From the NCBI RefSeq assembly GCF_003047295.1, contig NZ_PZYZ01000001.1:372001-436000 (forward strand): DNA of 64,000 bases, given 5' to 3'. The stretch comes from Nocardioides sediminis (GTDB taxonomy: Bacteria; Actinomycetota; Actinomycetes; Propionibacteriales; Nocardioidaceae). A program made the position numbers and the translations under genes. The notes beneath the pieces were generated by a model that saw only the letters and a program-made list of their open reading frames with translations, did not search any database and was not told the origin of the DNA. Below, piece after piece: positions 26,963 through 34,418 of the stretch. Numbering within the stretch: position 1 is the stretch's first letter; each line of letters starts with the position of its first letter.

Positions 26963-27862
26963 ATGAAGAGCAACAACCCTGTCTTTGCCCGGTCCGAGTC
27001 GTTCAACGGCACCGGCTCCAACGCGTACGGCAACCAGACCTACGCCGGCGGCGGCCAGTCCTACCCGGGCTACGGCCAGGCTCCGCAGTCCCCGTACGGC
27101 CAGACCGACCCGTCCCAGTGGGGCACCGGCACGGCCGGCCCCGAGGTCGACCAGGGCCGGATGACCGTCGACACCGTCGTGCAGAAGACCGCGATCTCGC
27201 TGTTCGTCGTGGTCCTCGCCGCGGCCATCACCTGGTTCTGGACCGGTGACTCGATCACCGAGTCCGGCGCGGCCGACTCCGACGCCATCGGCAAGCTCTA
27301 CCTCGCCCTGATGGTGGGCTCGTTCGGCGCCTTCGCGCTGTCGATGGTCAACTCGTTCAAGCGGGTCATCAGCCCGGCGCTCGTCATCGCCTTCGCGGCC
27401 CTCGAGGGCGTCGCCCTGGGTGCGTTCTCGAAGTTCATCCCGATGGCCGCCGGTGTCAGCTACGACATCGTGATCCAGGCCGTCATCGGCACCTTCGCCG
27501 CCTTCGCGGGCACGCTGGCCGCCTACAAGTTCTTCAACATCCAGGTCAGCAACAAGTTCCGCACCTTCGTCGTCGCCGCGATGTTCGGCATGGTGGCGCT
27601 CGGCCTCCTCGAGATGGTGCTCAGCTTCTTCGGCAACCAGATCGGCTTCTTCGGCTTCAGCGGCATCGGTCTGCTGTTCGCCATCGGTGGCCTGGTGCTC
27701 GGTGTGTTCATGCTGATCCTCGACTTCGACTTCGTCGAGCAGGGTGTGGCCGCCGGCCTCCCCGAGCGCGAGTCCTGGCGTGCGGCGTTCGCGCTGACCG
27801 TCAGCCTCGTGTGGATCTACACCAACCTGCTGCGCATCCTCGCGATCTTCCAGCAGGACTGA
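26963..27862 (+). CDS. Bax inhibitor-1/YccA family membrane protein
   Basis: 299 residues. The N-terminal 60 residues are Gly/Tyr/Gln/Asn-rich and disordered-looking. Seven hydrophobic helices follow, with the BI-1/YccA pattern (SMVNSFKRVISPALVIAFAALEGVALGAFS, then DFDFVEQGVAAGLPERESWRAAF near the end, which carries the conserved acidic pair). Bacterial members are poorly understood; some are pH-sensitive calcium leaks or modulators of FtsH. AAGGAGAGACC precedes the ATG. Single-gene unit ended by a hairpin inside the convergent hydrolase gene. Confidence 0.9.
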   Translation: MKSNNPVFARSESFNGTGSNAYGNQTYAGGGQSYPGYGQAPQSPYGQTDPSQWGTGTAGPEVDQGRMTVDTVVQKTAISLFVVVLAAAITWFWTGDSITESGAADSDAIGKLYLALMVGSFGAFALSMVNSFKRVISPALVIAFAALEGVALGAFSKFIPMAAGVSYDIVIQAVIGTFAAFAGTLAAYKFFNIQVSNKFRTFVVAAMFGMVALGLLEMVLSFFGNQIGFFGFSGIGLLFAIGGLVLGVFMLILDFDFVEQGVAAGLPERESWRAAFALTVSLVWIYTNLLRILAIFQQD

Positions 27863-27881
27863 CCGCGGCCGGCCCGGCCGG

Positions 27882-28934
27882 CTACCGCGTCTCCGCGAGC
27901 CCCTCGTCCTCGGACGAGGGGCTCGTGCCGTCCTCGGACTCCTCCGGCGACTCGGTCTCCCCGCCCGGACGGCGGCGGCGGCGGCGCAGCTCGACCCAGC
28001 GGCCGCGCAGTCCGCGCTGCGAACCGGACACCTCGGTGCCGTCGAGCTCGGTGCCCGGGACGTTGACGGCCCGGGCGGCCGCCGCGGCCACGGGCATGAC
28101 GCCCTCGCCGCGGAAGGCCTCGGGCAGCTCCTCGTCGGCCGGGCCCAGGCCCAGCGCGGCGAGCGTCGAGGGGATGAGGACGCCGGCCAGCTGGCGGTAG
28201 CCGTCGGCGCTCGGGTGGAACTGGTCGGGGCCGAAGAGCAGCGCGGGCGCGGCGGCGAACTCCGGTCCCAGGACCGAGCCCAGGGACACGGTGCGCCCGC
28301 CGGCCTCGACGACCGCGATCGTCTGCGCCGCGGCCAGCCGCCGCGACCAGGAGCGCGCCACCTGCTTCAGCGGGGGAGCGATGGGCTTGATGGTGCCCAG
28401 GTCGGGACACGTGCCGACCAGCACCTCCACGCCGGCGTCGCGCAGGCGGCGTACGCCCTCGGAGAGGTGCCGCACGGACTGGGACGGCGTGACGGTGTGG
28501 GTGACGTCGTTGGCGCCGATGAGGATGACCGCGACGTGCGGGGCGGTGGCCAGCGCGGCGTCGACCTGGCTGGCCAGGTCGCTGGACTGGGCGCCCACGA
28601 CCGCATGCTCGCGCAGGTGGACCCGGCGGTTGGCCTGCGCCGCGACGGTGCTGCCCAGGTGCGCGCCGGGCGTGTCCTCGACGCGCTCGACGCCGTAGCC
28701 GGCGGCGCTGGAGTCGCCGAGCAGTGCGATCTTGATGGCCGGTCCCGGGCGGCCCCGGCCGTACCAGCCGGTGGCGTCGGGCGGCGGGTCCTCGGTGATG
28801 ATGCCGATGGTCCTGCGCGCCAGCTTGGCCTCGGCGACCAGCACGCCGTACAGCCCCGCCCCGAGCACCGAGAGGCCACCACCGCCGAAGGCGGCGGCGG
28901 AGGCGAGCTTGCGAGCGGCGGCGGCGGTACCCAC
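27882..28934 (-). CDS. SGNH/GDSL-type hydrolase
   Basis: 350 residues. A hydrophobic N-terminal segment (residues 10-32) is probably a membrane anchor. Block I LLGDSSAAGYGV has the catalytic serine, block III IGANDVTH supplies the oxyanion Asn, and block V DQFHPSADGY supplies Asp and His. Such enzymes are esterases, lipases or acyl-sugar deacetylases at the cell surface. The last 60 residues are Arg- then Glu/Ser-rich and disordered. The GTG start is 6 nt from a TAACAT box. Divergent from cbs. Confidence 0.88.
   Translation of the reverse strand: MGTAAAARKLASAAAFGGGGLSVLGAGLYGVLVAEAKLARRTIGIITEDPPPDATGWYGRGRPGPAIKIALLGDSSAAGYGVERVEDTPGAHLGSTVAAQANRRVHLREHAVVGAQSSDLASQVDAALATAPHVAVILIGANDVTHTVTPSQSVRHLSEGVRRLRDAGVEVLVGTCPDLGTIKPIAPPLKQVARSWSRRLAAAQTIAVVEAGGRTVSLGSVLGPEFAAAPALLFGPDQFHPSADGYRQLAGVLIPSTLAALGLGPADEELPEAFRGEGVMPVAAAAARAVNVPGTELDGTEVSGSQRGLRGRWVELRRRRRRPGGETESPEESEDGTSPSSEDEGLAETR
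27897..27924. terminator. 13-bp hairpin overlapping the end of the SGNH hydrolase gene
   Basis: GAGCCCCTCGTCC pairs with GGACGAGGGGCTC around a tiny loop. It follows the Bax inhibitor-1 stop by 34 bp and lies within the last codons of the convergent gene, so it could stop transcription from the left. Confidence 0.6.
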
Positions 28935-28940
28935 GACTTC

Positions 28941-28946
28941 ATGTTA
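28941..28946 (-). promoter_or_regulatory. -10 box TAACAT, leaderless SGNH hydrolase
   Basis: On the minus strand TAACAT, 6 bases, then GTG at 28934. It stands only 16 bp from the divergent cbs -10 box. Confidence 0.55.
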
Positions 28947-28962
28947 CGGGCCGGTAGGTGGC

Positions 28963-28968
28963 TAGATT
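28963..28968 (+). promoter_or_regulatory. -10 box TAGATT, leaderless cbs
   Basis: TAGATT, 6 bases, then GTG at 28975. With the box at 28941 it forms a very compact back-to-back promoter pair (start codons 40 bp apart). Confidence 0.6.
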
Positions 28969-28974
28969 GGCCGA

Positions 28975-30381
28975 GTGAAGTACGTGAACTCCCTGCTCGA
29001 CCTCATCGGCAACACACCGCTGGTGCGGCTCGACCGTTCCCTCGACCTCCCCACCACTGCCGACGGGTCCCCGCGAACCGGGCCGCTCGTCCTGGCGAAG
29101 GTGGAGTACCTCAACCCCGGCGGGTCCGTGAAGGACCGCATCGCCACGCGCATGATCGAGGCTGCCGAGGCCTCGGGCGAGCTCCAGCCGGGCGGCACGA
29201 TCGTCGAGCCGACCTCCGGCAACACCGGTGTCGGCCTGGCGATGGTGGCCCAGCAGAAGGGCTACAAGTGCATCTTCGTGTGCCCCGACAAGGTCAGCGA
29301 GGACAAGCGCAACGTCCTCAAGGCGTACGGCGCCGAGGTCGTGGTCTGCCCGACCGCGGTCGCGCCGGAGCACCCGGACTCCTACTACAACGTCTCGGAC
29401 CGGCTCGCCTCCCAGCCCGGCGCGTGGAAGCCCGACCAGTACTCCAACCCGCACAACCCGCGCTCCCACTACGAGACCACCGGTCCGGAGGTCTGGGAGC
29501 AGACGGACGGGAAGATCACGCACTTCGTGGCGGGCGTCGGCACCGGCGGCACCATCAGCGGCATCGGCCGCTACCTCAAGGAGAAGAACCCCGACGTCCA
29601 GGTCATCGGCGCCGACCCGGCCGGGTCGGTCTACTCCGGCGGCTCCGGACGCCCTTACCTCGTCGAGGGCGTGGGCGAGGACTTCTGGCCCGAGACCTAC
29701 GACAAGACGGTCGCCGACCGCATCATCGAGGTCTCCGACGCCGACTCCTTCGCCTTCACCCGGCGCCTGGCGCGCGAGGAGGCCATGCTGGTCGGCGGTT
29801 CCTCCGGCATGGCGGCCTTCGCCGCCCGCCAGCTCGCCCACGAGCTCGCCGCCGAGGGTCGCGACGACGCGGTCATCGTGGTGCTGCTGCCCGACTCGGG
29901 TCGTGGCTACCTGACCAAGGTCTTCAACGACGCCTGGCTGGGCCAGTACGGCTTCGCCACCGAGACCGACAGCGACTCGCGCACCGTCGGCGAGGTGCTG
30001 CGCGGCAAGTCCGGGCAGCTGCCCGACCTCGTGCACACGCACCCCTCGGAGACGATCGCGGAGGCCGTCCACATCCTCCAGGAGTACGGCGTCTCGCAGA
30101 TGCCGGTCGTCCGCGCCGAGCCGCCGATCGTGGCCGCCGAGGTGGCCGGCTCCGTCTCCGAGCGTGCGCTGCTCGACGCGCTCTTCGCCGGCACGGCCAA
30201 GCTGACCGACCCCGTCGAGGACCACATGTCGGCGCCGCTGCCCTCCATCGGCTCCACCTCGCCGGCGCGCGAGGCGGTGCACCTGCTGGAGAAGGCCGAC
30301 GCCGCGCTCGTCCACGAGGACGGCAAGCCGGTCGGGGTGCTCACCCGGCAGGACCTGCTCGCCTTCCTGGCGAAGGGCTGA
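28975..30381 (+). CDS. cbs: cystathionine beta-synthase
   Basis: 468 residues. The PLP domain has IGNTPLVRLDR, the Schiff-base Lys53 in NPGGSVKDRI, PTSGNTGVGLA and GVGTGGTISGIGRYLKEKNP. Two C-terminal CBS motifs (about 340-465) form a Bateman module: SETIAEAVHILQEYGVSQMPVV and STSPAREAVHLLEKADAALV. It condenses serine and homocysteine to cystathionine. The CBS pair separates it from plain cysteine synthase. With metB at 59504 the window holds the forward step and the gamma-synthase step of transsulfuration. Confidence 0.95.
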   Translation: MKYVNSLLDLIGNTPLVRLDRSLDLPTTADGSPRTGPLVLAKVEYLNPGGSVKDRIATRMIEAAEASGELQPGGTIVEPTSGNTGVGLAMVAQQKGYKCIFVCPDKVSEDKRNVLKAYGAEVVVCPTAVAPEHPDSYYNVSDRLASQPGAWKPDQYSNPHNPRSHYETTGPEVWEQTDGKITHFVAGVGTGGTISGIGRYLKEKNPDVQVIGADPAGSVYSGGSGRPYLVEGVGEDFWPETYDKTVADRIIEVSDADSFAFTRRLAREEAMLVGGSSGMAAFAARQLAHELAAEGRDDAVIVVLLPDSGRGYLTKVFNDAWLGQYGFATETDSDSRTVGEVLRGKSGQLPDLVHTHPSETIAEAVHILQEYGVSQMPVVRAEPPIVAAEVAGSVSERALLDALFAGTAKLTDPVEDHMSAPLPSIGSTSPAREAVHLLEKADAALVHEDGKPVGVLTRQDLLAFLAKG

Positions 30382-30385
30382 GCCG

Positions 30386-30832
30386 ATGAGGTCCACACGC
30401 TCCACGGGCACCCGTCTGCGCGCTGCCGCCCTGCTCGCGCTCGTCCCCGCCCTCGCGCTCGGCGCCTGTGGCGGCGAGGAGGAGACCGACCCCCGGGCCC
30501 CGCTCACCGTCGAGGTCGGCGAGGAGTTCACCTGGGACGGCTGGACGGTCCCGGCCGGCTGGGAGTACGACACGATCACCGAGCAGGTGGCGATGGAGGA
30601 GCAGGAGCACCCGCTCGTGCGCGCCAGGGTCGTCAACGAGGACGACGAGGCACGGTCGGCCCTGCTCGAGTTCGTCTTCGTCGCCGAGGGCGACGCGCTC
30701 GCCACGGTCAAGTGCAACTCCACCAGCGAGCTGGGCCCCGACGAGGAGGGCGACCTGTTCTGCCCCGGCTTCGGCCAGCCGGTGCCGGAGGGCTACGACC
30801 AGGTCGTGGTGCAGCCGGTCACCCGGTCGTAG
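30386..30832 (+). CDS. small lipoprotein of unknown function
   Basis: 148 residues. An Arg-rich start and hydrophobic core end in the lipobox LGAC with Cys28. The mature protein is acidic (GGEEETDPRAP) and beta-rich, with LTVEVGEEFTWDGWTVPAGWEYD and two cysteines (VKCNSTSEL, LFCPGF) that could form a disulfide. It is 4 bp after cbs and likely co-transcribed. I do not recognise the family. It converges with the BtuF-like gene, overlapping 14 bp. Confidence 0.72.
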   Translation: MRSTRSTGTRLRAAALLALVPALALGACGGEEETDPRAPLTVEVGEEFTWDGWTVPAGWEYDTITEQVAMEEQEHPLVRARVVNEDDEARSALLEFVFVAEGDALATVKCNSTSELGPDEEGDLFCPGFGQPVPEGYDQVVVQPVTRS

Positions 30833-31679
30833 CGACGCGTCCCAGCACGTCGGCCAGCTCCTCGATCCCGTCGATGAGCCGGGTGCCCGGCCGCGCCCAC
30901 GAGGCGTTGGCGTCGACCGCGTGCACGGGGACGCCGTCAGGCAGGACGCCCGAGGCGACGAGCTCGTCGGCCAGCGCTTGCGCCCCGTCGCGGTCGTAGC
31001 CGCACGGCGCCACGACGACCACGTCGGGACGCGCGTCGCGGACGTCGTCCCACGTCACCCGGACGCTCTTCTCGCCCGCGGTCCCCAGCACCGGGTCGCC
31101 GCCGGCGAGGTCGACCATCTCGGGGATCCAGTGGCCGGGCGCGAACGGCGGGTCGGTCCACTCCAGGAGCGCCACGCGGGGGCGTGGGCGGGTGCCCACG
31201 CGTCGTACGACGTCGGCGAGGCGCCGGTGGGTGTCCTCGACGAGGGCGTCGGCCTCGACCTCGCGACCGGTGGCCCGTCCGAGGACGCGGATCGACTCCA
31301 GCACCTCGGCCAGCGTGTGCGGGTCGATGGTGAGCACCTCGGCGGTGCAGCCGAGGTGGGCGAGCGCGTCGTCCACCACCGACACGTCGACGGCACAGAC
31401 CGCGCACAGGTCCTGGGTGACGACCAGGTCGGCGTCCAGCCCGGACAGGGCGCCCTCGTCGAGGTGGTAGAGGTCGTCACCACGCTGCATCGCGGCGGCC
31501 ACGAAGTCGTCGATCTCCCGGGGTGACAGCCCCTCCGGCATCGCGCTGGTGGAGACGATGGTGCGGCTGCGAGCCTCCGCCGGGTGGTCGCACTCGAAGG
31601 TCACGCCGACGACGTCGTCACCGGCCCCGATGGCGAAGAGGATCTCGGTGGTGGACGGGAGCAGGGAGACGATGCGCAC
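30819..31679 (-). CDS. BtuF-like cobalamin/siderophore-type substrate-binding protein (no signal peptide)
   Basis: 286 residues of the TroA/BtuF helical-backbone fold: RIVSLLPSTTEILFAIGAGDDVVGVT at the start, CDHPAEAR, DLVVTQDLCAVCAVD, and VVVVAPCGYDRDGA. There is no signal peptide or lipobox, and no permease or ATPase nearby, so a cytoplasmic role is likely. Comparable orphan proteins occur in many bacteria and are annotated as cobalamin-binding. GTG at 31679 is set by TAGGCT 7 nt upstream, even though the frame is open much farther. Confidence 0.8.
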   Translation of the reverse strand: MRIVSLLPSTTEILFAIGAGDDVVGVTFECDHPAEARSRTIVSTSAMPEGLSPREIDDFVAAAMQRGDDLYHLDEGALSGLDADLVVTQDLCAVCAVDVSVVDDALAHLGCTAEVLTIDPHTLAEVLESIRVLGRATGREVEADALVEDTHRRLADVVRRVGTRPRPRVALLEWTDPPFAPGHWIPEMVDLAGGDPVLGTAGEKSVRVTWDDVRDARPDVVVVAPCGYDRDGAQALADELVASGVLPDGVPVHAVDANASWARPGTRLIDGIEELADVLGRVATTG

Positions 31680-31686
31680 GTCGCCC

Positions 31687-31692
31687 AGCCTA
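31687..31692 (-). promoter_or_regulatory. -10 box TAGGCT, leaderless BtuF-like gene
   Basis: TAGGCT on the minus strand, 7 bases before GTG at 31679. Its last two bases overlap the divergent -10 box at 31691-31696 through a shared CCTAGG. Confidence 0.6.
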
Positions 31693-31696
31693 GGGT
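31691..31696 (+). promoter_or_regulatory. -10 box TAGGGT, leaderless TauE/SafE gene
   Basis: TAGGGT, 7 bases, then GTG at 31704. It shares bases with the opposite -10 box, so polymerase cannot occupy both at once. Confidence 0.6.
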
Positions 31697-31703
31697 TGGC
31701 GCC

Positions 31704-32480
31704 GTGGAGCTGACGACGGAGACCGTGCTGCTCCTGATGCTCGCGGCGCTCGCGGCCGGCTTCGTGGACGCGGTCGTCGGCGGCGGTGGCCTCATCCAGC
31801 TGCCCGCCCTGCTCATCGGCCTCCCCGGGGCGTCCGTCGTGCAGGTGGCGGCGACCAACAAGCTGGCGTCCTTCTGCGGGACCTCGATCAGCGCGGCGAC
31901 GTACTTCCGGCGCGTGCGGCCGGACCCGCGCACCTTCGGCCCGCTGATGGCCGCGGCGTTCACCGGCTCCCTGGGTGGGGCCTTCGTCGCCTCGATGCTC
32001 CCGCGCAGCGCGTTCGACCCGATCATCCTGGTGGTGATGGTCCTGGTGGGGGCCTACGTGTGGTTCAAGCCATCGGTCGGGACCCTGACCAACCTGCGCT
32101 TCAGCGGCGGGACGCACCTGTGGGCCGTCGCCGTCACGGGCCTCGCCGTCGGGTTCTACGACGGCGCCATCGGTCCGGGCACGGGCTCGTTCTTCGTCTT
32201 CGCGCTGGTCGGGCTGCTCGGCTACAACTTCCTCGAGGCCTCCGCCAAGGCCAAGCTGGCCAACTGGGCCACCAACCTGGCCGCGCTCGTGGTCTTCGTG
32301 CCGATGGGCGCGGTGATGTGGAAGCTCGGCCTGCTCATGGCCGCCGCCAACATCGTGGGCGGGTACGCCGGCGCCCGCGTCGCCGTGGCGCGGGGCGCCC
32401 GGTTCGTGCGGATCTTCTTCCTCGTCGTGGTGGCCGCGTTCGTGGTCCGCCTCGGTGGGGGCCTGCTCGGCGTCTGGTGA
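31704..32480 (+). CDS. TauE/SafE (TSUP) family membrane protein
   Basis: 258 residues, about eight hydrophobic helices in two halves. TSUP repeats are visible: AGFVDAVVGGGGLIQLPALL in the first half and GFYDGAIGPGTGSFFVFALVG in the second. NKLASFCGTSISAATYFRR and AKLANWATNLAALVVF are the equivalent helices after each repeat. The family exports or imports sulfite, sulfoacetate or other organosulfur anions; the substrate here is not known. The upstream open frame is ignored because the leaderless promoter fixes GTG 31704. Confidence 0.88.
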   Translation: MELTTETVLLLMLAALAAGFVDAVVGGGGLIQLPALLIGLPGASVVQVAATNKLASFCGTSISAATYFRRVRPDPRTFGPLMAAAFTGSLGGAFVASMLPRSAFDPIILVVMVLVGAYVWFKPSVGTLTNLRFSGGTHLWAVAVTGLAVGFYDGAIGPGTGSFFVFALVGLLGYNFLEASAKAKLANWATNLAALVVFVPMGAVMWKLGLLMAAANIVGGYAGARVAVARGARFVRIFFLVVVAAFVVRLGGGLLGVW

Positions 32481-32503
32481 GCGGATCGCGACGCTCCCCC
32501 CGG

Positions 32504-32509
32504 TAGCGT
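32504..32509 (+). promoter_or_regulatory. -10 box TAGCGT, leaderless YihY gene
   Basis: TAGCGT, 6 bases, then GTG at 32516; no Shine-Dalgarno sequence. Confidence 0.55.
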
Positions 32510-32515
32510 GCAGCC

Positions 32516-33586
32516 GTGAGCGTGGTGGAGCGGATCGACGGGTTCCAGCGGCGGCACCCCGTCGTGGGGTTCCCGCTCGCCGTCGTCTACAAGTTCTTCG
32601 ACGACCAGGGCAACTACCTGGCCGCGATGCTGACCTACTACGCCTTCGTCGCGATCTTCCCGCTGATGCTTCTCGGCACCTCGATCCTCGGCTTCGTCCT
32701 CGGTGCCCGGCCGGAGTGGCAGGAGGAGATCCTCGACTCCGCGCTTGCACAGTTCCCGATCATCGGCGACCAGCTCGGGCGTCCGGAGGGCCTGCGCGGT
32801 TCGGCCGCCGGCGTCGCGTTCGGAACCCTCGCCGCGCTGTACGGCGCGCTGGGGCTCGCCCAGTCCCTGCAGAACGCGATGCATGTCGCCTGGTCGGTGC
32901 CGCGCAACGCGCGGCCCAACCCGTTCTACGCCCGGCTCAAGAGCCTGATCCTCCTGGTCACCGCCGGCGCCGCGCTGCTCGGCATCTCGGTGCTGTCGAC
33001 GGTGGCGAGCACGACCACGACGTTCTTCGAGCAGGGGGAGCGCTGGCTGCTCACCCTGGCGAGCGTGCTGGTCACCGGCATCGCGCTGACCGCCCTGTTC
33101 CGCTTCGCCGCCACCGGCCAGCACAGCTTGCGGCGGGCCGCACCGGGCGGCTTCTCCCTGGCCGTCATGTGGCAGCTGCTCCAGCTCGGCGGCGCGCTGT
33201 ACGTCGCCGAGGTGCTGGTCGGCACGTCGGCGATGACCAAGACCTTCGGACTCGTGCTCGGCCTCGTCGGCTTCCTGTTCATCGGCGCGGTGATGGCGGT
33301 GCTGGCCATGGAGATCAACGTGGTGCTCGCCCGGCGGCTCTACCCCCGAGCGCTCCTGACTCCGTTCACCGACTCGGTGGAGCTGACGGCGGCCGACCGG
33401 CGCGCCTACGCGGCGTACGCCCGCATGCAGCGCCACAAGGGCTTCGAGCGGGTGTCGGTCTCGTGGGAGGAGTCCACGCCCGAGGACGAGGCCGAGCCCG
33501 AGGACCCGCCCGAGCCCGAGACTCAGCCGCGGACGGAGCCCGAGCCGGGTCCTGCCCCGCACCGCGCGCCCGACCCGGCACCGTGA
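32516..33586 (+). CDS. YihY/virulence factor BrkB family membrane protein
   Basis: 356 residues with about six hydrophobic helices. Characteristic stretches are KFFDDQGNYLAAMLTYYAFVAIFPLMLL (the YihY opening), GLAQSLQNAMHVAWSVPRNARP, and the last helix FLFIGAVMAVLAMEINVVLA. The family was once called RNase BN by mistake; its function is unknown, perhaps envelope-related. The C-terminal 60 residues are an acidic, Pro/Glu-rich tail. Its stop overlaps the YigZ start (GTGA). Confidence 0.9.
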   Translation: MSVVERIDGFQRRHPVVGFPLAVVYKFFDDQGNYLAAMLTYYAFVAIFPLMLLGTSILGFVLGARPEWQEEILDSALAQFPIIGDQLGRPEGLRGSAAGVAFGTLAALYGALGLAQSLQNAMHVAWSVPRNARPNPFYARLKSLILLVTAGAALLGISVLSTVASTTTTFFEQGERWLLTLASVLVTGIALTALFRFAATGQHSLRRAAPGGFSLAVMWQLLQLGGALYVAEVLVGTSAMTKTFGLVLGLVGFLFIGAVMAVLAMEINVVLARRLYPRALLTPFTDSVELTAADRRAYAAYARMQRHKGFERVSVSWEESTPEDEAEPEDPPEPETQPRTEPEPGPAPHRAPDPAP

Positions 33587-34194
33587 CGTCCTACCTCACC
33601 ATCGGCCGCGACGCCTCCGCCGAGGTCGAGGTCAGGCGCTCGCGCTTCCTGTGCGTGCTCCGGCACGTGGAGGACGAGGCCGCGGCGCGCGCCGTGGTCG
33701 CGGAGCAGCGGGCGGCCCACCACGACGCACGCCACCACTGCTCGGCGTTCGTGCTCGGACCGCGCTCGGAGGTCGAGCGCTCCAGCGACGACGGCGAGCC
33801 GGCCGGCACCGCGGGTGCCCCGATGCTGGAGGTGCTGCGCGGGGCCGGGGTCTCCGACGTGGTCGCCGTCGTGACCCGCTGGTTCGGCGGCACGCTGCTC
33901 GGGGCCGGCGGTCTCGTGCGGGCGTACGGCGACGCCGTGCGCGCCGCCCTCGCCGAGGCGGGCACACGGCGTCGCGTCCTGGTCACCGAGCTCGCCCTGG
34001 TCGTGGGGCACGCCGACGCCGGCCGCGTGGAGGGAGAGCTGCGGGCGCGGGGAGTGACCGTCCTCGGCGTCGAGCACGGCGCGTCGGTGCGGCTGCTGCT
34101 GGGCGCCACCGACCCGGCCGTGCTCGCCGCCCAGGTCGCTGCGGTGACGGCAGGCACCGGCGTGCTGGACGAGGCCGGCGAGCGCTGGGTCTGA
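33583..34194 (+). CDS. YigZ/IMPACT family protein
   Basis: 203 residues. The UPF0029 N-terminal domain carries RSRFLCVLRHV, HHDARHHCSAFVLG, DDGEPAGTAGAPMLEVL and VVTRWFGGTLLGAGGLVRAYGDAVRAAL, the family signature. The rest is the short ferredoxin-like DUF1949 domain. Bacterial members bind nucleic acid or ribosomes; the exact role is unsettled. Translationally coupled to YihY by a GTGA overlap. Confidence 0.92.
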   Translation: MTSYLTIGRDASAEVEVRRSRFLCVLRHVEDEAAARAVVAEQRAAHHDARHHCSAFVLGPRSEVERSSDDGEPAGTAGAPMLEVLRGAGVSDVVAVVTRWFGGTLLGAGGLVRAYGDAVRAALAEAGTRRRVLVTELALVVGHADAGRVEGELRARGVTVLGVEHGASVRLLLGATDPAVLAAQVAAVTAGTGVLDEAGERWV

Positions 34195-34231
34195 CCGGGT
34201 GCGAGGAACCGGGATCGATTCGGGATGCGCC

Positions 34232-34261
34232 TTGAATTACGAAGTTCACTTCGTGAATAAT
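34232..34261 (+). promoter_or_regulatory. promoter of terC leader with operator-like dyad in the spacer
   Basis: TTGAAT (34232-34237) and AATAAT (34256-34261) are 18 bp apart. The spacer is almost filled by a perfect dyad ACGAAG-TTCA-CTTCGT (34239-34254). This AT-rich island stands out in the 72% GC sequence. A repressor bound there would exclude polymerase; its identity is unknown. Confidence 0.55.
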
Positions 34262-34264
34262 GGG

Positions 34265-34412
34265 ACGCACGAGGGGAGTACCCACCTCGGTGCCACCGTC
34301 AGTCCGGCCGGCCCTGCCCGGCCCGGTGCGCCGCCCGCGCGGGCGAGCGAGAGCTCGTCGGCACGGGGGAGAGACCTCCGACCCGCCCGGCGTCGCCGGG
34401 CTCCTCGGAGGT
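34265..34412 (+). promoter_or_regulatory. probable yybP-ykoY (Mn2+) riboswitch
   Basis: The leader carries the two conserved loops of the yybP-ykoY class: GGGGAGTA (34273-34280) and, about 90 nt later, GAGACC (34371-34376), with GC-rich helices between. After the second loop, ACCTCCG (34374-34380) can pair with CGGAGGT (34406-34412), which is the terC ribosome-binding site, around an inner GCCCGGC/GCCGGGC stem. This suggests control of translation, with metal binding holding GAGACC and freeing the site. yybP-ykoY riboswitches commonly precede TerC/Alx exporters. I see the motifs but have not folded the RNA by computation. Confidence 0.75.
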
Positions 34413-34418
34413 GCACAC

